Below, piece by piece: positions 24,426 through 32,186 of a DNA stretch of 64,000 nt (its first letter is position 1; each line of letters begins with the position of its first letter). Where the stretch lies: NCBI GenBank assembly GCA_023265025.1, contig JAHFUP010000017.1:1-64000 (forward strand). Reading direction: 5' to 3'. The notes beneath the pieces are model-generated. The model was not told the origin of the DNA, did no database searches, and worked only from the letters and a program-made list of their open reading frames with translations. The translations under genes were made by a program, and so were the position numbers. The stretch is from Acidimicrobiia bacterium (GTDB lineage Bacteria > Actinomycetota > Acidimicrobiia > Acidimicrobiales > AC-14).

Positions 24426-25736
24426 ATGCGTACCTCCGAGTGCGGCAATGCCGCTTCAAAGCGACCTCCCTCCCGCTCAACCGCTTCTCTGGAGGCCCTC
24501 GCCACCGACGGGCCCTGGCTCGCATCATTGGAGGCCTTCGCCGCCCGCTGCCCACGCCGGCGGGACCGCATCGGCGACTACGAGCGGCTGCTGTCCGCCG
24601 GCGACCACCTCCGGATCGGCGCCGACGTGCTGGGTGGACGCCACCGGCCGGCGCCGCCGGTGGAGGCATGGCTGAACAAGGCGGATGGCTCCAAGAAGCG
24701 GGTGTTCCAGTACCCGCCAGCCGACGAGCTGCTCTTCCGCACCGTCAACCGGATGCTCCAGCCGGCCGCAGCCGAAGCCGCGTCCCCGTGGTGCCGGTCG
24801 TTCCTTCCCGGGGGCGGTGCCCGGGCCGCGTTCCGGAGCGTGCTGGCCGACGACGCCCTGCCCACCAAGACCGCCTTGCGATTCGACGTCCGGGACTACT
24901 TCAACTCCATCGACGTCACCGACCTGCTGGCCCGGCTGCCCGAGGCGTTCGCCGGCGGACCGGTGCGGGCGCTCCTCGACGCCGCCCTGCTCGACGACCG
25001 AGTCGACGTCGGCGGCGTGATCGTCGACGGCGGACGCAAGGGCGTGATGGCGGGCACGCCACTGGCCCCGCTCCTCGCCACCCTCTACCTGCGCGAGATC
25101 GACGGCGAGGTGGCCGGCGCCGGCGCCACCTACGCCCGCTACAGCGACGACATCGTCGCCTTGGTCCCGCCGGGCGAGGTCGCCGAGGTCGAGCGGCTGG
25201 TGCGCCGGCGGCTGGCCGAGCGGGGGCTGGTGGTCAACGAGTCGAAGTCGTCGGTCGCCGCGCCCGGCGAGCCCTGGGACTTCCTCGGCTTCCGGTACAC
25301 GGCCGGCGTGATCGGACTGGCGCCGATCACCGAGCGCAAGCTGAAGGCCCGCTCCACCCGCCTGGCCCGGCGCCTGCTGCGGTGGCGGGAGCGGGCCGGC
25401 ACCTCACAGGAACGGGCGGTGGCCGCGTTCCTGCGCAAGACCAACCGCCGGCTCTACGGCGTGCCGGGCGAGCGCAGCGACTTCTCCTGGGCGACGTGGT
25501 TCCTCCCGATGCTCGACGGCCCGCAGGGGCTCGTCGCCCTCGACGAGCACGTCCGGCGGGAGGCCCGCTACGTCGCCACCGGCCGGCGGACGGCCCGGAC
25601 CCGGCGGGCGGTGCCCTACGACACGTTGGCCGGCGCCGGCCACGTGCCCCTCGTCACCGCCTTCTGGGCCATGCACGAGAGCCCGGGCGCCTACGAGGAA
25701 CTGGTGGCGAGGCGGGCCCGCCTCAGTCGGAGTTGA
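24426..25736 (+). CDS. Stand-alone reverse transcriptase (RNA-directed DNA polymerase), unclassified group
   Basis: 436 residues from ATG 24426, chosen for its GGAGG at the right spacing; the frame is open further upstream. Polymerase motifs are in order: RT1-like KKRVFQYPPADELLFRTVNR, motif A ALRFDVRDYFNSID (about 150), motif B GVMAGTPLAPLLATLYLREID (about 206), motif C YARYSDDIVAL with YSDD (about 239), motif D LVVNESKSS and motif E WDFLGFRYT. The C-terminal 150 residues form a thumb/extra domain with FLRKTNRRLYG and HVPLVTAFWAM. There is no HNH or maturase DNA-binding end, no DGR-type SQ motif and no partner gene. It could be an antiphage or uncharacterised RT. It overlaps the convergent next gene by 14 nt. 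Confidence 0.9.
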   Translation: MRTSECGNAASKRPPSRSTASLEALATDGPWLASLEAFAARCPRRRDRIGDYERLLSAGDHLRIGADVLGGRHRPAPPVEAWLNKADGSKKRVFQYPPADELLFRTVNRMLQPAAAEAASPWCRSFLPGGGARAAFRSVLADDALPTKTALRFDVRDYFNSIDVTDLLARLPEAFAGGPVRALLDAALLDDRVDVGGVIVDGGRKGVMAGTPLAPLLATLYLREIDGEVAGAGATYARYSDDIVALVPPGEVAEVERLVRRRLAERGLVVNESKSSVAAPGEPWDFLGFRYTAGVIGLAPITERKLKARSTRLARRLLRWRERAGTSQERAVAAFLRKTNRRLYGVPGERSDFSWATWFLPMLDGPQGLVALDEHVRREARYVATGRRTARTRRAVPYDTLAGAGHVPLVTAFWAMHESPGAYEELVARRARLSRS

Positions 25737-26286
25737 GCTGAGCCACCACCGCGTGGACCAGGTCGGAGCGGGCCGTATCGTCGATCCCGGCCGTCTCCAG
25801 CACCACCCGCCGGTCGCCCCCGACGAGGAACACCAGCGCCGTACCGCCGGAGAGCGAGGCCTGCGACGCGCCGGCGACGGCGGCCACCGGCGACGCCCCT
25901 CCCGGCGGTGCCCACGACCGGTGCTCGGGGTAGAGCTGGTAGAAGAGACCGACGGACCGCTCGCCGGCCGTCCACCGCCGGCCCATCCCGAACGGCTCCT
26001 CGACGATCTCACTGCGGGTGGTGTGCGGCACGCCCACCCTGTCGCGCTCGGCGATGGGCAGGATGGCGGCCGGATCGGTGAGGCCCTGCTCCCGCCAGCC
26101 GGGCCGCCCGAGCATGCCGGGCACGTACGACGTCCCCATCCGCGGATCGGCGGCCGGCGGAGCGCTTCCGGCTGACGCCGAGCGGGCCCGCGCCTCGCCC
26201 AGCGCGCCCTCCGCCGCCTCCCGGGCGTGGTCGGCCATGTCCCTGGCCTGCTCGGCCAGCTTCTTCGCCTTGTCGAGGAAACCCAC
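25723..26286 (-). CDS. Hypothetical protein with N-terminal amphipathic helix
   Basis: 187 residues from GTG 26286 (VGFLDKAKKLAEQARDMADH). A TAGCGT box on the minus strand (26294-26299) lies 7 nt before the start, so expression may be leaderless. The first 50 residues form one long Ala/Glu/Arg amphipathic helix. The middle contains TSYVPGMLGRPGWREQGLTDP. The end has a compact domain, TALVFLVGGDRRVVLETAGIDD, then DLVHAVVAQLNSD. No recognised family. It is divergent from the membrane protein at 26332, with 45 bases between starts, and its 3' end overlaps the reverse transcriptase gene. Confidence 0.65.
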   Translation of the reverse strand: MGFLDKAKKLAEQARDMADHAREAAEGALGEARARSASAGSAPPAADPRMGTSYVPGMLGRPGWREQGLTDPAAILPIAERDRVGVPHTTRSEIVEEPFGMGRRWTAGERSVGLFYQLYPEHRSWAPPGGASPVAAVAGASQASLSGGTALVFLVGGDRRVVLETAGIDDTARSDLVHAVVAQLNSD

Positions 26287-26331
26287 GGTCCGAACGCTAC
26301 TCCGACCGCCGCCGACGCTAGGGTCCCGCAG

Positions 26332-28227
26332 GTGCAAGGCGGCGTCGCGGTGGCTCGCCGGGTTGCGACGCCCGGCCTCGCCCTCGTCGTCGCCCTCATG
26401 ACGTGGCGCGACGTCAACTTCCGCCCGGTCGACAGCCTCGACCCGTCGTGGCAGGCCGCCCTCCACATGGTCGCCCACCGCGGCATGGACGCCCTCGTGT
26501 TCACCTACGGACCGCTCGGCTTCGTGGCCCAGGGCGTCGGCTACTACCCCTGGACGGTGGCCCTGAGCTCCGCCTACCTGTGCGGCGTCGGGATGGTGCT
26601 GGGTGCCGCCCTGATCAGCGTGCTGCGCCGGACGATCGGCCTGCCGGCGGCGGCCGTCGTCGCCTTCGTCCTGGTCAGCGCGACTCGGGACCTCGGGGTG
26701 ACCGACCAGGTGGTGGTGGCGGTGGTCGTCGCCGCGTTCGGGCTGCTCCGGGGCGACCACTCGGTACAGGCCGAGCGCATCCTCGTCGTCGCCGGCGGCG
26801 TGGTGGCCGGCACTCACGTGCTGGTGAAGTTCAACGCCGGCGTGACGGTGCTCGGCGTCGGGGCGGTGACGGCCCTCCTGGTCGGCCGGCGGGGCTGGCG
26901 CTCCGAAGCGACGTTCCTGGGCACCGCCGTCGGGTCGCTCGTGGCCGGGTGGGTGGCCACGGGGAACGGCCTCGGCCGGCTGGTGGGGTTCCTGGAGCGG
27001 TCGGTGCAGGTGGCGTCGGGCTACTCGCAGGCCATGGGCATCGAAGCCGACGGGCGGGGCGGCTACGCCACCGTGGCCGCGCTGGTGACCGTCCTGCTGG
27101 TCGCCCTGGGCTGGGCCGCCAGCCGGGGGTGGCCGCGGGACAGGCGGCTGGGGCTGGCGGCGACGGGGGCGCTGTCCTTCTACGCCGCCTTCAAGCTCGG
27201 CTTCGTCCGCCACGACAGCCACGACGTCTCCTTCTTCGGCGAGGCGCTGGTCGTGGGGACGGCGCTGGCCGCCGGCGCCGCGTCCCGGGCCGGCGCGCCG
27301 ACCGTCGGTGCCTGGCCGTGGATCCGGCGCGCCGTGGCGGTGGTCGCCACCATCGCCCTCCTCGTCCCGCTGCTCTCGGCCAGCAAGCTGAAGATCCCGA
27401 GGATCCTCGACCCGTCGCCGGCGCTGGCCCGCGTCGGCGACGACCTCCCGGTCCTGGCCTCGAAGGCCAGCATGGACCGGGCCATCGCCAGGGGCCGGAC
27501 CAACCTCGTCGGCCGGTACTACAAGCTCTCGCCGGCCATCCTCGGCGCCCTCCGGGGCCACACGGTGCACGTCCATCCCTGGGAGGCCGGCATCGCGTGG
27601 GCCTATCCCGACATACGGTGGCGCCCGCTGCCGGTGTTCCAGGAGTACACCGCCTACACCGCCGACCTCGACCGGCTCAACGCCGATTTTCTCAGCGGCC
27701 CGCGTGCGCCCGAGCGGATCCTGACCCAGGAGCTATCGATCGACAGGCGCAACGTCGACTGGGAGTCCCCGGCGGCCATGGTGGCCATCGCCTGCCACTA
27801 CCGGGAGGTCGTCGCCGAGGTGAAGTGGCAGGTCCTTGAGCGGGTGCCCACCCGGTGCGGGCCGGCGCTGCCGCTGGCGGTGGTCAAGGCCAGCGTCGGC
27901 GACACCGTCCCCGTGCCGGAGACCCCCGGGCGCGAGGTGCTCGTGATCGCCCGGATATCGGGCCTGGACAACTCCGTGTTCTACGGACTGCGCTCGGCGC
28001 TGTGGCGGGCGCCCGAGGTCCATGTGACCCTGAACGGCCGGCGCCGCTACCGGATCGTGCCGGGCACCGCACCCAATGGGCTCGTGGTGCGGGCGCCGGA
28101 CCGGCTCGGGTTCTCCCAGCCGTTCAAGCTGGAGTCGGCGACCTTCCTCCGGGTCAGCCAGCAGGAGGGCATCGGGCTCAGCTCCCACCTGAGCATCGAG
28201 TTCGACGTCATCCCCGTGCTGAACTGA
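26332..28227 (+). CDS. Large polytopic membrane protein of unknown function
   Basis: 631 residues from GTG 26332. TAGGGT (26319-26324) ends 7 nt upstream, again suggesting a leaderless transcript. About ten hydrophobic helices fill the first 380 residues, with a loop DVNFRPVDSLDPSWQAALHM after the first helix and FTYGPLGFVAQG soon after. The last about 250 residues are soluble and contain YKLSPAILGALRGHTVHVHP, EYTAYTADLDRLNADFL and a beta-rich end (EVHVTLNGRRRYRIVPG). The arrangement resembles GT-C-type membrane glycosyltransferases with an extracytoplasmic domain, but no clear catalytic motif was seen. A small unknown gene follows 5 bases later. Confidence 0.7.
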   Translation: MQGGVAVARRVATPGLALVVALMTWRDVNFRPVDSLDPSWQAALHMVAHRGMDALVFTYGPLGFVAQGVGYYPWTVALSSAYLCGVGMVLGAALISVLRRTIGLPAAAVVAFVLVSATRDLGVTDQVVVAVVVAAFGLLRGDHSVQAERILVVAGGVVAGTHVLVKFNAGVTVLGVGAVTALLVGRRGWRSEATFLGTAVGSLVAGWVATGNGLGRLVGFLERSVQVASGYSQAMGIEADGRGGYATVAALVTVLLVALGWAASRGWPRDRRLGLAATGALSFYAAFKLGFVRHDSHDVSFFGEALVVGTALAAGAASRAGAPTVGAWPWIRRAVAVVATIALLVPLLSASKLKIPRILDPSPALARVGDDLPVLASKASMDRAIARGRTNLVGRYYKLSPAILGALRGHTVHVHPWEAGIAWAYPDIRWRPLPVFQEYTAYTADLDRLNADFLSGPRAPERILTQELSIDRRNVDWESPAAMVAIACHYREVVAEVKWQVLERVPTRCGPALPLAVVKASVGDTVPVPETPGREVLVIARISGLDNSVFYGLRSALWRAPEVHVTLNGRRRYRIVPGTAPNGLVVRAPDRLGFSQPFKLESATFLRVSQQEGIGLSSHLSIEFDVIPVLN

Positions 28228-28232
28228 GCCCT

Positions 28233-28610
28233 ATGGCGCTCCCTTTCGACGAACGACCGATCGATGACTCGCCGGTGCACACCGGTGACCTGCCCGACAC
28301 GCCCCAGCGCGATCGGCGCATCCCGGCCCGGGCCTGGGTCGAGGCGCCGGCCGAGCTGCTGCGCGTGGGCGACGACATCGGGACCGGCGAGGCGGGCTAC
28401 ATCCGCCGCATCCACGGCTGGCTGCTGTGGCGCTCGGGCCCGCCGGCCCACGGCGACGCCCGGTACCTGGCCGTCGCCGCCGACACGCCGGCGCTACACC
28501 ACGCCTTCCGGCTGTTCGCCGATGGCTCCGGGAGCGGGCGCGGGCCGAGCGGCACGGTGCACGAGCGCTTCCGGGCCTGGAAGGAGGACCTGCGCGACAA
28601 CGCTCGATGA
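28233..28610 (+). CDS. Hypothetical protein
   Basis: 125 residues from ATG 28233, 5 bases after the upstream membrane protein, so probably co-transcribed. The N-terminal 30 residues are Asp/Pro-rich and likely disordered. The folded part holds LLRVGDDIGTGEAGYIRRIHGWLLWRSGP, then YLAVAADTPALHHAFRLFADG and a basic helix HERFRAWKEDLRDNAR. No membrane segment. I do not recognise the family; the compact RVGD...RYLAVAAD fold suggests a small metabolic or binding domain. Confidence 0.6.
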   Translation: MALPFDERPIDDSPVHTGDLPDTPQRDRRIPARAWVEAPAELLRVGDDIGTGEAGYIRRIHGWLLWRSGPPAHGDARYLAVAADTPALHHAFRLFADGSGSGRGPSGTVHERFRAWKEDLRDNAR

Positions 28611-28619
28611 TTGGGCGCG

Positions 28620-28994
28620 TCAGGCAGGCGGCCAGCCATCGGGCAAGTGCCGAAGGCCCTCGGTGGCGCCGAGCCACTCGTAGGCGAAGGCCGGGCCGGC
28701 GGTGGTCTCGACGTCCACCCGGCGGTAGAGCCGGCCCTCCTCCTCCACCTCGTCGAGCACCGCGACGGCCTCCGCCGCCCGATCGGGATCGAGGGCGACG
28801 ACCACGCCGGGGACAGGCCCGCCGGCGGCGTCGAAACGCACGCCCGGGTAGCCGTTTCCGGTGTCCCACAGCCGGCCGGCGGCGACGGCGTCCTCCCACG
28901 ACGATGCGTACGGCGCCAGGACAGGCCATAGTGGCTCACCCGGCATGAGGGTGCCGTAGACGAAGATCCTGGTGGAACCGGAAAGATCACTCAA
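28620..28994 (-). CDS. Gamma-glutamylcyclotransferase-like (AIG2/GGCT) protein
   Basis: 124 residues from TTG 28994. The family loop YGTLMPGEPLWPVLAP sits near the N-terminus, followed by GYPGVRFD and VPGVVVALD. The acidic segment LDEVEEEGRLYRRVDV carries the catalytic-type Glu, and FAYEW closes the barrel. These match the GGCT/AIG2 fold, which cyclises gamma-glutamyl amines to 5-oxoproline. The natural substrate in bacteria is rarely known. It is divergent from the STAS gene with a 14-bp gap. The opposite frame above the start is a shadow of the STAS repeats. Confidence 0.85.
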   Translation of the reverse strand: MSDLSGSTRIFVYGTLMPGEPLWPVLAPYASSWEDAVAAGRLWDTGNGYPGVRFDAAGGPVPGVVVALDPDRAAEAVAVLDEVEEEGRLYRRVDVETTAGPAFAYEWLGATEGLRHLPDGWPPA

Positions 28995-29008
28995 GGTGCT
29001 CGCCCTTT

Positions 29009-29437
29009 GTGCCGACAGTGGTAAATAGCGCGACGTCGGGGCCCGCGCCGGACCGAGGAAGGAGTGGACCAACGTCTGAGAGCCCAGCCTCTGATGGCCC
29101 AACCTCTGAGCGCCCACCCGCGAATGGCCCAGAGTCTCCCCGCCCACTAGGGCCTACGTCACGCTTCAGCATCGGCCGGACCGGCGGCACGGTCGTCGTC
29201 ACCATCCACGGACAGATCGGCTTCGACGACTGGGCGCGCGTGGACGCCGTCCTCCAGGACCTGATCGACGCCCAGGGCAACCTCGACGTCATCCTCGACC
29301 TGTGCGAGGTCAGCTACCTCCAGCGCGACGCGGTGCCGCTCATCGTCAACGCGGCCCACCAGGCCCACAACCATGGCGGCCGCCTGCGCCTGGCCGACCG
29401 GGCCTGCCGCGACCGCCGGGAGTCCGCCACGAACTGA
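29009..29437 (+). CDS. STAS-domain (anti-anti-sigma-like) protein with pentapeptide-repeat N-terminus
   Basis: 142 residues from GTG 29009; GTG 29018 is also in frame. The first 50 residues are low complexity (repeat described separately). The C-terminal STAS domain runs from RFSIGRTGGTVVVTIHGQIG to LIVNAAHQAHNHGGRLRLAD. In SpoIIAA-like proteins a Ser after the D-L-x-x-V segment is phosphorylated; here the equivalent stretch is DLCEVSYLQRDAVPLI, with Ser and Asp available. No kinase or sigma gene is adjacent. It probably takes part in a partner-switching or transporter-type interaction; the partner is unknown. Confidence 0.75.
   Translation: MPTVVNSATSGPAPDRGRSGPTSESPASDGPTSERPPANGPESPRPLGPTSRFSIGRTGGTVVVTIHGQIGFDDWARVDAVLQDLIDAQGNLDVILDLCEVSYLQRDAVPLIVNAAHQAHNHGGRLRLADRACRDRRESATN
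29060..29149 (+). repeat. 15-bp degenerate tandem repeat within the STAS gene
   Basis: Six units of 15 bp encode pentapeptides of the form S/A-x-x-P-x: RSGPT, SESPA, SDGPT, SERPP, ANGPE, SPRPL. The DNA units share CTCTGA...GCCCA. The unit count could vary between strains by slippage. Confidence 0.75.
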
Positions 29438-29462
29438 GGCGGCAGGCATACGATTCGCCCCG

Positions 29463-29894
29463 ATGCGAGGGGCGCGGTTGCTGGCGGTGGCGGCAGGTGT
29501 GTCGCTGCTGGCCGGATGCGGTTCTGACTCCTCCGGGGGCGCCCCGTCGAAGGCGGCGTGGACGGCAAAGCACGGCGGGGCGCTCAAGACCCTCGACACC
29601 GACCTGGACGCGGCCCGGGCCACCCTGTCGTCGCTGCAGCGCCCGAACATCCTGGGTAGCTGCACGGTGCTGCGGGACAGCACGAACGAGGTCCGCAAGG
29701 GGCTCCCGGTCCCCGATCCCGCGGCCGATGCCGCCCTGCGTGCGGGGCTCGACGCCATCGACGTCGGGGTCGAGGACTGCGTCCGGGGCGCGCAGGGCCC
29801 GAACATCCCGCAGCTCGAGCGGTCCTTCGGCGAACTGCGGGAGGCCCACACCCTCATGGATGTCGCCCACCGCACGCTCGACGCCTGGCGGTAG
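29463..29894 (+). CDS. Small putative lipoprotein
   Basis: 143 residues from ATG 29463; TACGAT (29449-29454) lies 8 nt upstream. The signal peptide MRGARLLAVAAGVSLLAGC ends in a lipobox LAGC, so Cys19 would be lipidated after cleavage. The mature part is helical, with two cysteines (LGSCTVLRD and VEDCVRG) that could form a disulfide outside the membrane. It ends in LMDVAHRTLDAWR. No family recognised. Convergent with the Bpa gene, 4 bases apart. Confidence 0.7.
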   Translation: MRGARLLAVAAGVSLLAGCGSDSSGGAPSKAAWTAKHGGALKTLDTDLDAARATLSSLQRPNILGSCTVLRDSTNEVRKGLPVPDPAADAALRAGLDAIDVGVEDCVRGAQGPNIPQLERSFGELREAHTLMDVAHRTLDAWR

Positions 29895-29898
29895 CCGC

Positions 29899-30411
29899 CT
29901 ACAGGTATGTGCCCGGCTGGGCGTTGTCCGGGCTTTCGGACGAGCCGGGGGGCAGGCCGGGGCGGCGCATCTGCTGGAGCTGGGCCTGGGCCGCCATCTG
30001 CTGGGAGAAGATGGCGGCCTGGATGCCGTGGAACAGGCCCTCCAGCCAGCCGACGAGCTGGGCCTGAGCGACCCGCAGCTCGGACTCGCTCGGGGTGTCG
30101 CCCGAAAAGGGCGAGCTGAGCCGGGCCAGCTCGTCCCGGAGGTCGCCGGAGAGTCCGTCGGCCAGCTCGCGAACCGAGGTCTCGTAGATCTCGCGCAGCC
30201 GGGCGCGGCCGGCGTCGTCGAGCGGGGCTCGGCGCACCTCCTCGAGGAGCTCCTTGGTCATCGACCCGATGCGCAGCACCTTGGCCGGCGACGCCACCGA
30301 CTCGGTCGCCTCCTCCTCCGCCGCCGGCGGTTCGGCCGTCAGCACAACGGCGGGTGGGTTGTCGGCCAGGGTGGGGGTCGGGGTCGGAAGCTGCGGGGTC
30401 GGGTCGGCCAT
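29899..30411 (-). CDS. bpa: Bacterial proteasome activator (Bpa/PafE, DUF2587)
   Basis: 170 residues from ATG 30411, with AAGGA 9 nt upstream. After a Pro/Thr/Ala-rich disordered N-terminus comes the helical bundle: KVLRIGSMTKELLEEVRRAPLD, ELADGLSGDLRDELARLSSPF and AQLVGWLEGLFHGIQAAIFSQQMAAQAQLQQMR. This is the DUF2587 fold that makes a 12-subunit ring. The C-terminus GTYL corresponds to the GQYL-type tail that docks into the 20S proteasome and opens its gate without ATP. This is strong evidence for an actinobacterium with a 20S proteasome, although none of its genes lie in this window. Confidence 0.92.
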   Translation of the reverse strand: MADPTPQLPTPTPTLADNPPAVVLTAEPPAAEEEATESVASPAKVLRIGSMTKELLEEVRRAPLDDAGRARLREIYETSVRELADGLSGDLRDELARLSSPFSGDTPSESELRVAQAQLVGWLEGLFHGIQAAIFSQQMAAQAQLQQMRRPGLPPGSSESPDNAQPGTYL

Positions 30412-30431
30412 GACCCCGATCCTTCCCGATT

Positions 30432-31556
30432 TCAGCGCCGGCTGGCCAGCAGGGGCACCAGCATCTCGGCCGGCGTGAGCGACCCGTGGCGGCACCTCAT
30501 CCACTGCTCGCCCGGATCGCCCGGGTCCAGCACGGCGATCGGCTGGCGCGGGGCGATGACCACGTCACCCAGGCGGTCGGCCACATGGGGCTCCAGCGGA
30601 CCGCCGAACCACCCCTGGGCCACCGCCTCCTCCCGGGTGCGGATCCAGGCGACGTCGTCGTACCGGCGGCGGGCGGCCTCGGCCAGGCGTTCGGAGGCGC
30701 CGGGACGGGCATGGAGCCAGCGGAACCGGCCCTCGCCGGACAGCATGGTCGTCAGGCCCGCCACCTCGGGGTCGAGGGCGATGACCCTGTCGCCCACGTC
30801 GACCTGGCCGTGGTCGGAGACGACGAGCAGGGCGGCGCCGGCGGGCAGCACATCGATGAGGTCACCCACGAGGCGGTCGGCGGCCACCACCTCGGCGTCG
30901 TAGGTGGGGCCGAAGCCGAACTCGTGGGCCACCTTGTCCACCCCGTCGTAGTAGGCGTAGACGAAGCGCTCCCCCTCACGGAGCAGGGCGGCGACCGTCG
31001 CCACGATGGTGGACGGCATGCGCCAGCCGTACATGTGGGCGCCGGCCATGTGGGCCCGGGTGAAACCCGACTCGGCCACGTCGGCCCGCGTGACGACCGG
31101 CGCCTTGGTGGCCCCGAACGGGGCCAGCGGCTGGAAACCCTCGGGCGGGATGGTGGTCCGGGCGTCGCGGTCGCCGGTCTTCCACCGGAGGACGTTCAGG
31201 ACCCGGTCGCCCTCGACCCGGAGGCGGTAGCCCACCACCCCGTGGGTGGCCGGCGGGGCGCCGACAGTGATCGACGTGAGGGCGGCGGCGGTGGTGGACG
31301 GGGCCACCGTGGTGATCGGCCCGCCGGCCATGGCGTTCATGGTGGGCGCCAGCCCCGGCCGTTCCTTGAGCTGGATCCAGCCGAGGCCGTCGAGCACCAG
31401 GAGCACGACCTGGGCGGCACCGACGGCCGGCGCCGGGAGCCACGACGGGGCCGGCGCGGGGCCGGCGTAGCGGCCGTGACCTACGGCGGCGGCGACCACC
31501 TGGTCGATGCAGGCACCACCGTAGTCCGGCAGTGTGGGTTGGTCTCGGTCCCCCAT
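30432..31556 (-). CDS. Alkaline-phosphatase-superfamily phosphodiesterase (nucleotide pyrophosphatase type)
   Basis: 374 residues from ATG 31556. The metal site and nucleophile appear as VVLLVLDGLGWIQL and ITTVAPSTTAAALTSI (the Ser/Thr of the NPP family). Later come YAYYDGVDKVAHEFG and LLVVSDHGQVDVGD, which supply the Asp/His zinc ligands. The order is that of the NPP/type I phosphodiesterase family. No signal peptide is evident. The 3' end is 20 bases from the Bpa start on the same strand, so the two may be co-transcribed. Substrate unknown. Confidence 0.88.
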   Translation of the reverse strand: MGDRDQPTLPDYGGACIDQVVAAAVGHGRYAGPAPAPSWLPAPAVGAAQVVLLVLDGLGWIQLKERPGLAPTMNAMAGGPITTVAPSTTAAALTSITVGAPPATHGVVGYRLRVEGDRVLNVLRWKTGDRDARTTIPPEGFQPLAPFGATKAPVVTRADVAESGFTRAHMAGAHMYGWRMPSTIVATVAALLREGERFVYAYYDGVDKVAHEFGFGPTYDAEVVAADRLVGDLIDVLPAGAALLVVSDHGQVDVGDRVIALDPEVAGLTTMLSGEGRFRWLHARPGASERLAEAARRRYDDVAWIRTREEAVAQGWFGGPLEPHVADRLGDVVIAPRQPIAVLDPGDPGEQWMRCRHGSLTPAEMLVPLLASRR

Positions 31557-31639
31557 TGCTGCGCTCAACCTAGACGGCCCCACCCCTCCTCCCGCGTCAC
31601 TCCACCCGCAGGCGCCGCCACCGCCGTACAGTGGATGAC

Positions 31640-32122
31640 GTGAAGGTGTCCACAAGGGGTGACTACGCGAGCCGGGCGCTGCTCTCCCTGGCCCTGCACG
31701 CCGACGGAGCCCGGCCCACCTCCGTTCGCGACATCGCCGAGCGCACCGGCCTGCCCCAGCCCTACCTCGAGCAGATCCTGCTGGCCCTCAAGGGCGCCGG
31801 CCTCGTCCGCTCCAAACGGGGGGTCGGTGGCGGCTACGTGCTGGCCCGGCCGCCGTCGGAGCTGACCCTGAGCCAGATCGTGAGTGCGGTCGACGGCCCC
31901 ATCGTGGCCGGCGACTTCGGCGAGCCCCACCAGAACGGGGCGTGCAGCCACGAGGGCCAGTGCGTGCTGCTGTCGGTGTGGGCCGATGTCGGCGAGCACA
32001 TGCGCCAGCACCTCGACTCCTTCACCCTGGCCGACATGGTGTCCCGGTCGCGGGGCCAAGGCGTCGCGATGACGGTGTCCGACGACGACCTCGACCGGCT
32101 GGAGCAGACAGTCTCGCCCTGA
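31640..32122 (+). CDS. Rrf2-family transcriptional regulator
   Basis: 160 residues. The GTG at 31640 gives the family-typical start MKVSTRGDYASRALLSLALH; GTG 31631 is the alternative. TACAGT (31627-31632) ends 7 nt before GTG 31640, indicating a leaderless transcript. The winged helix has RDIAERTGLPQPYLEQIL and SKRGVGGGYVLARPPSELTL. Only two cysteines occur in the cluster loop (ACSHEGQC, spaced C-x5-C), where IscR-type sensors have three. Histidines nearby could complete an Fe-S ligand set, or the protein may sense something else. No iron-sulfur genes are adjacent. Confidence 0.9.
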   Translation: MKVSTRGDYASRALLSLALHADGARPTSVRDIAERTGLPQPYLEQILLALKGAGLVRSKRGVGGGYVLARPPSELTLSQIVSAVDGPIVAGDFGEPHQNGACSHEGQCVLLSVWADVGEHMRQHLDSFTLADMVSRSRGQGVAMTVSDDDLDRLEQTVSP

Positions 32123-32186
32123 GGAGGCGATTGCTTCACGTCACAAACGATCGGCGGTGGCTACCGTCCGCGGTGTGGGGATCGCG

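Noticed and set aside
24275-25736. Diversity-generating retroelement
   Set aside because: The RT has TPLAP instead of the SQ motif, and no template/variable repeat pair or variable protein is seen nearby.
24227-25736. Group II intron
   Set aside because: No catalytic intron RNA ends or domain V-like hairpin seen on either side, and the protein lacks an HNH end; convergent gene overlap at the 3' side leaves no room.
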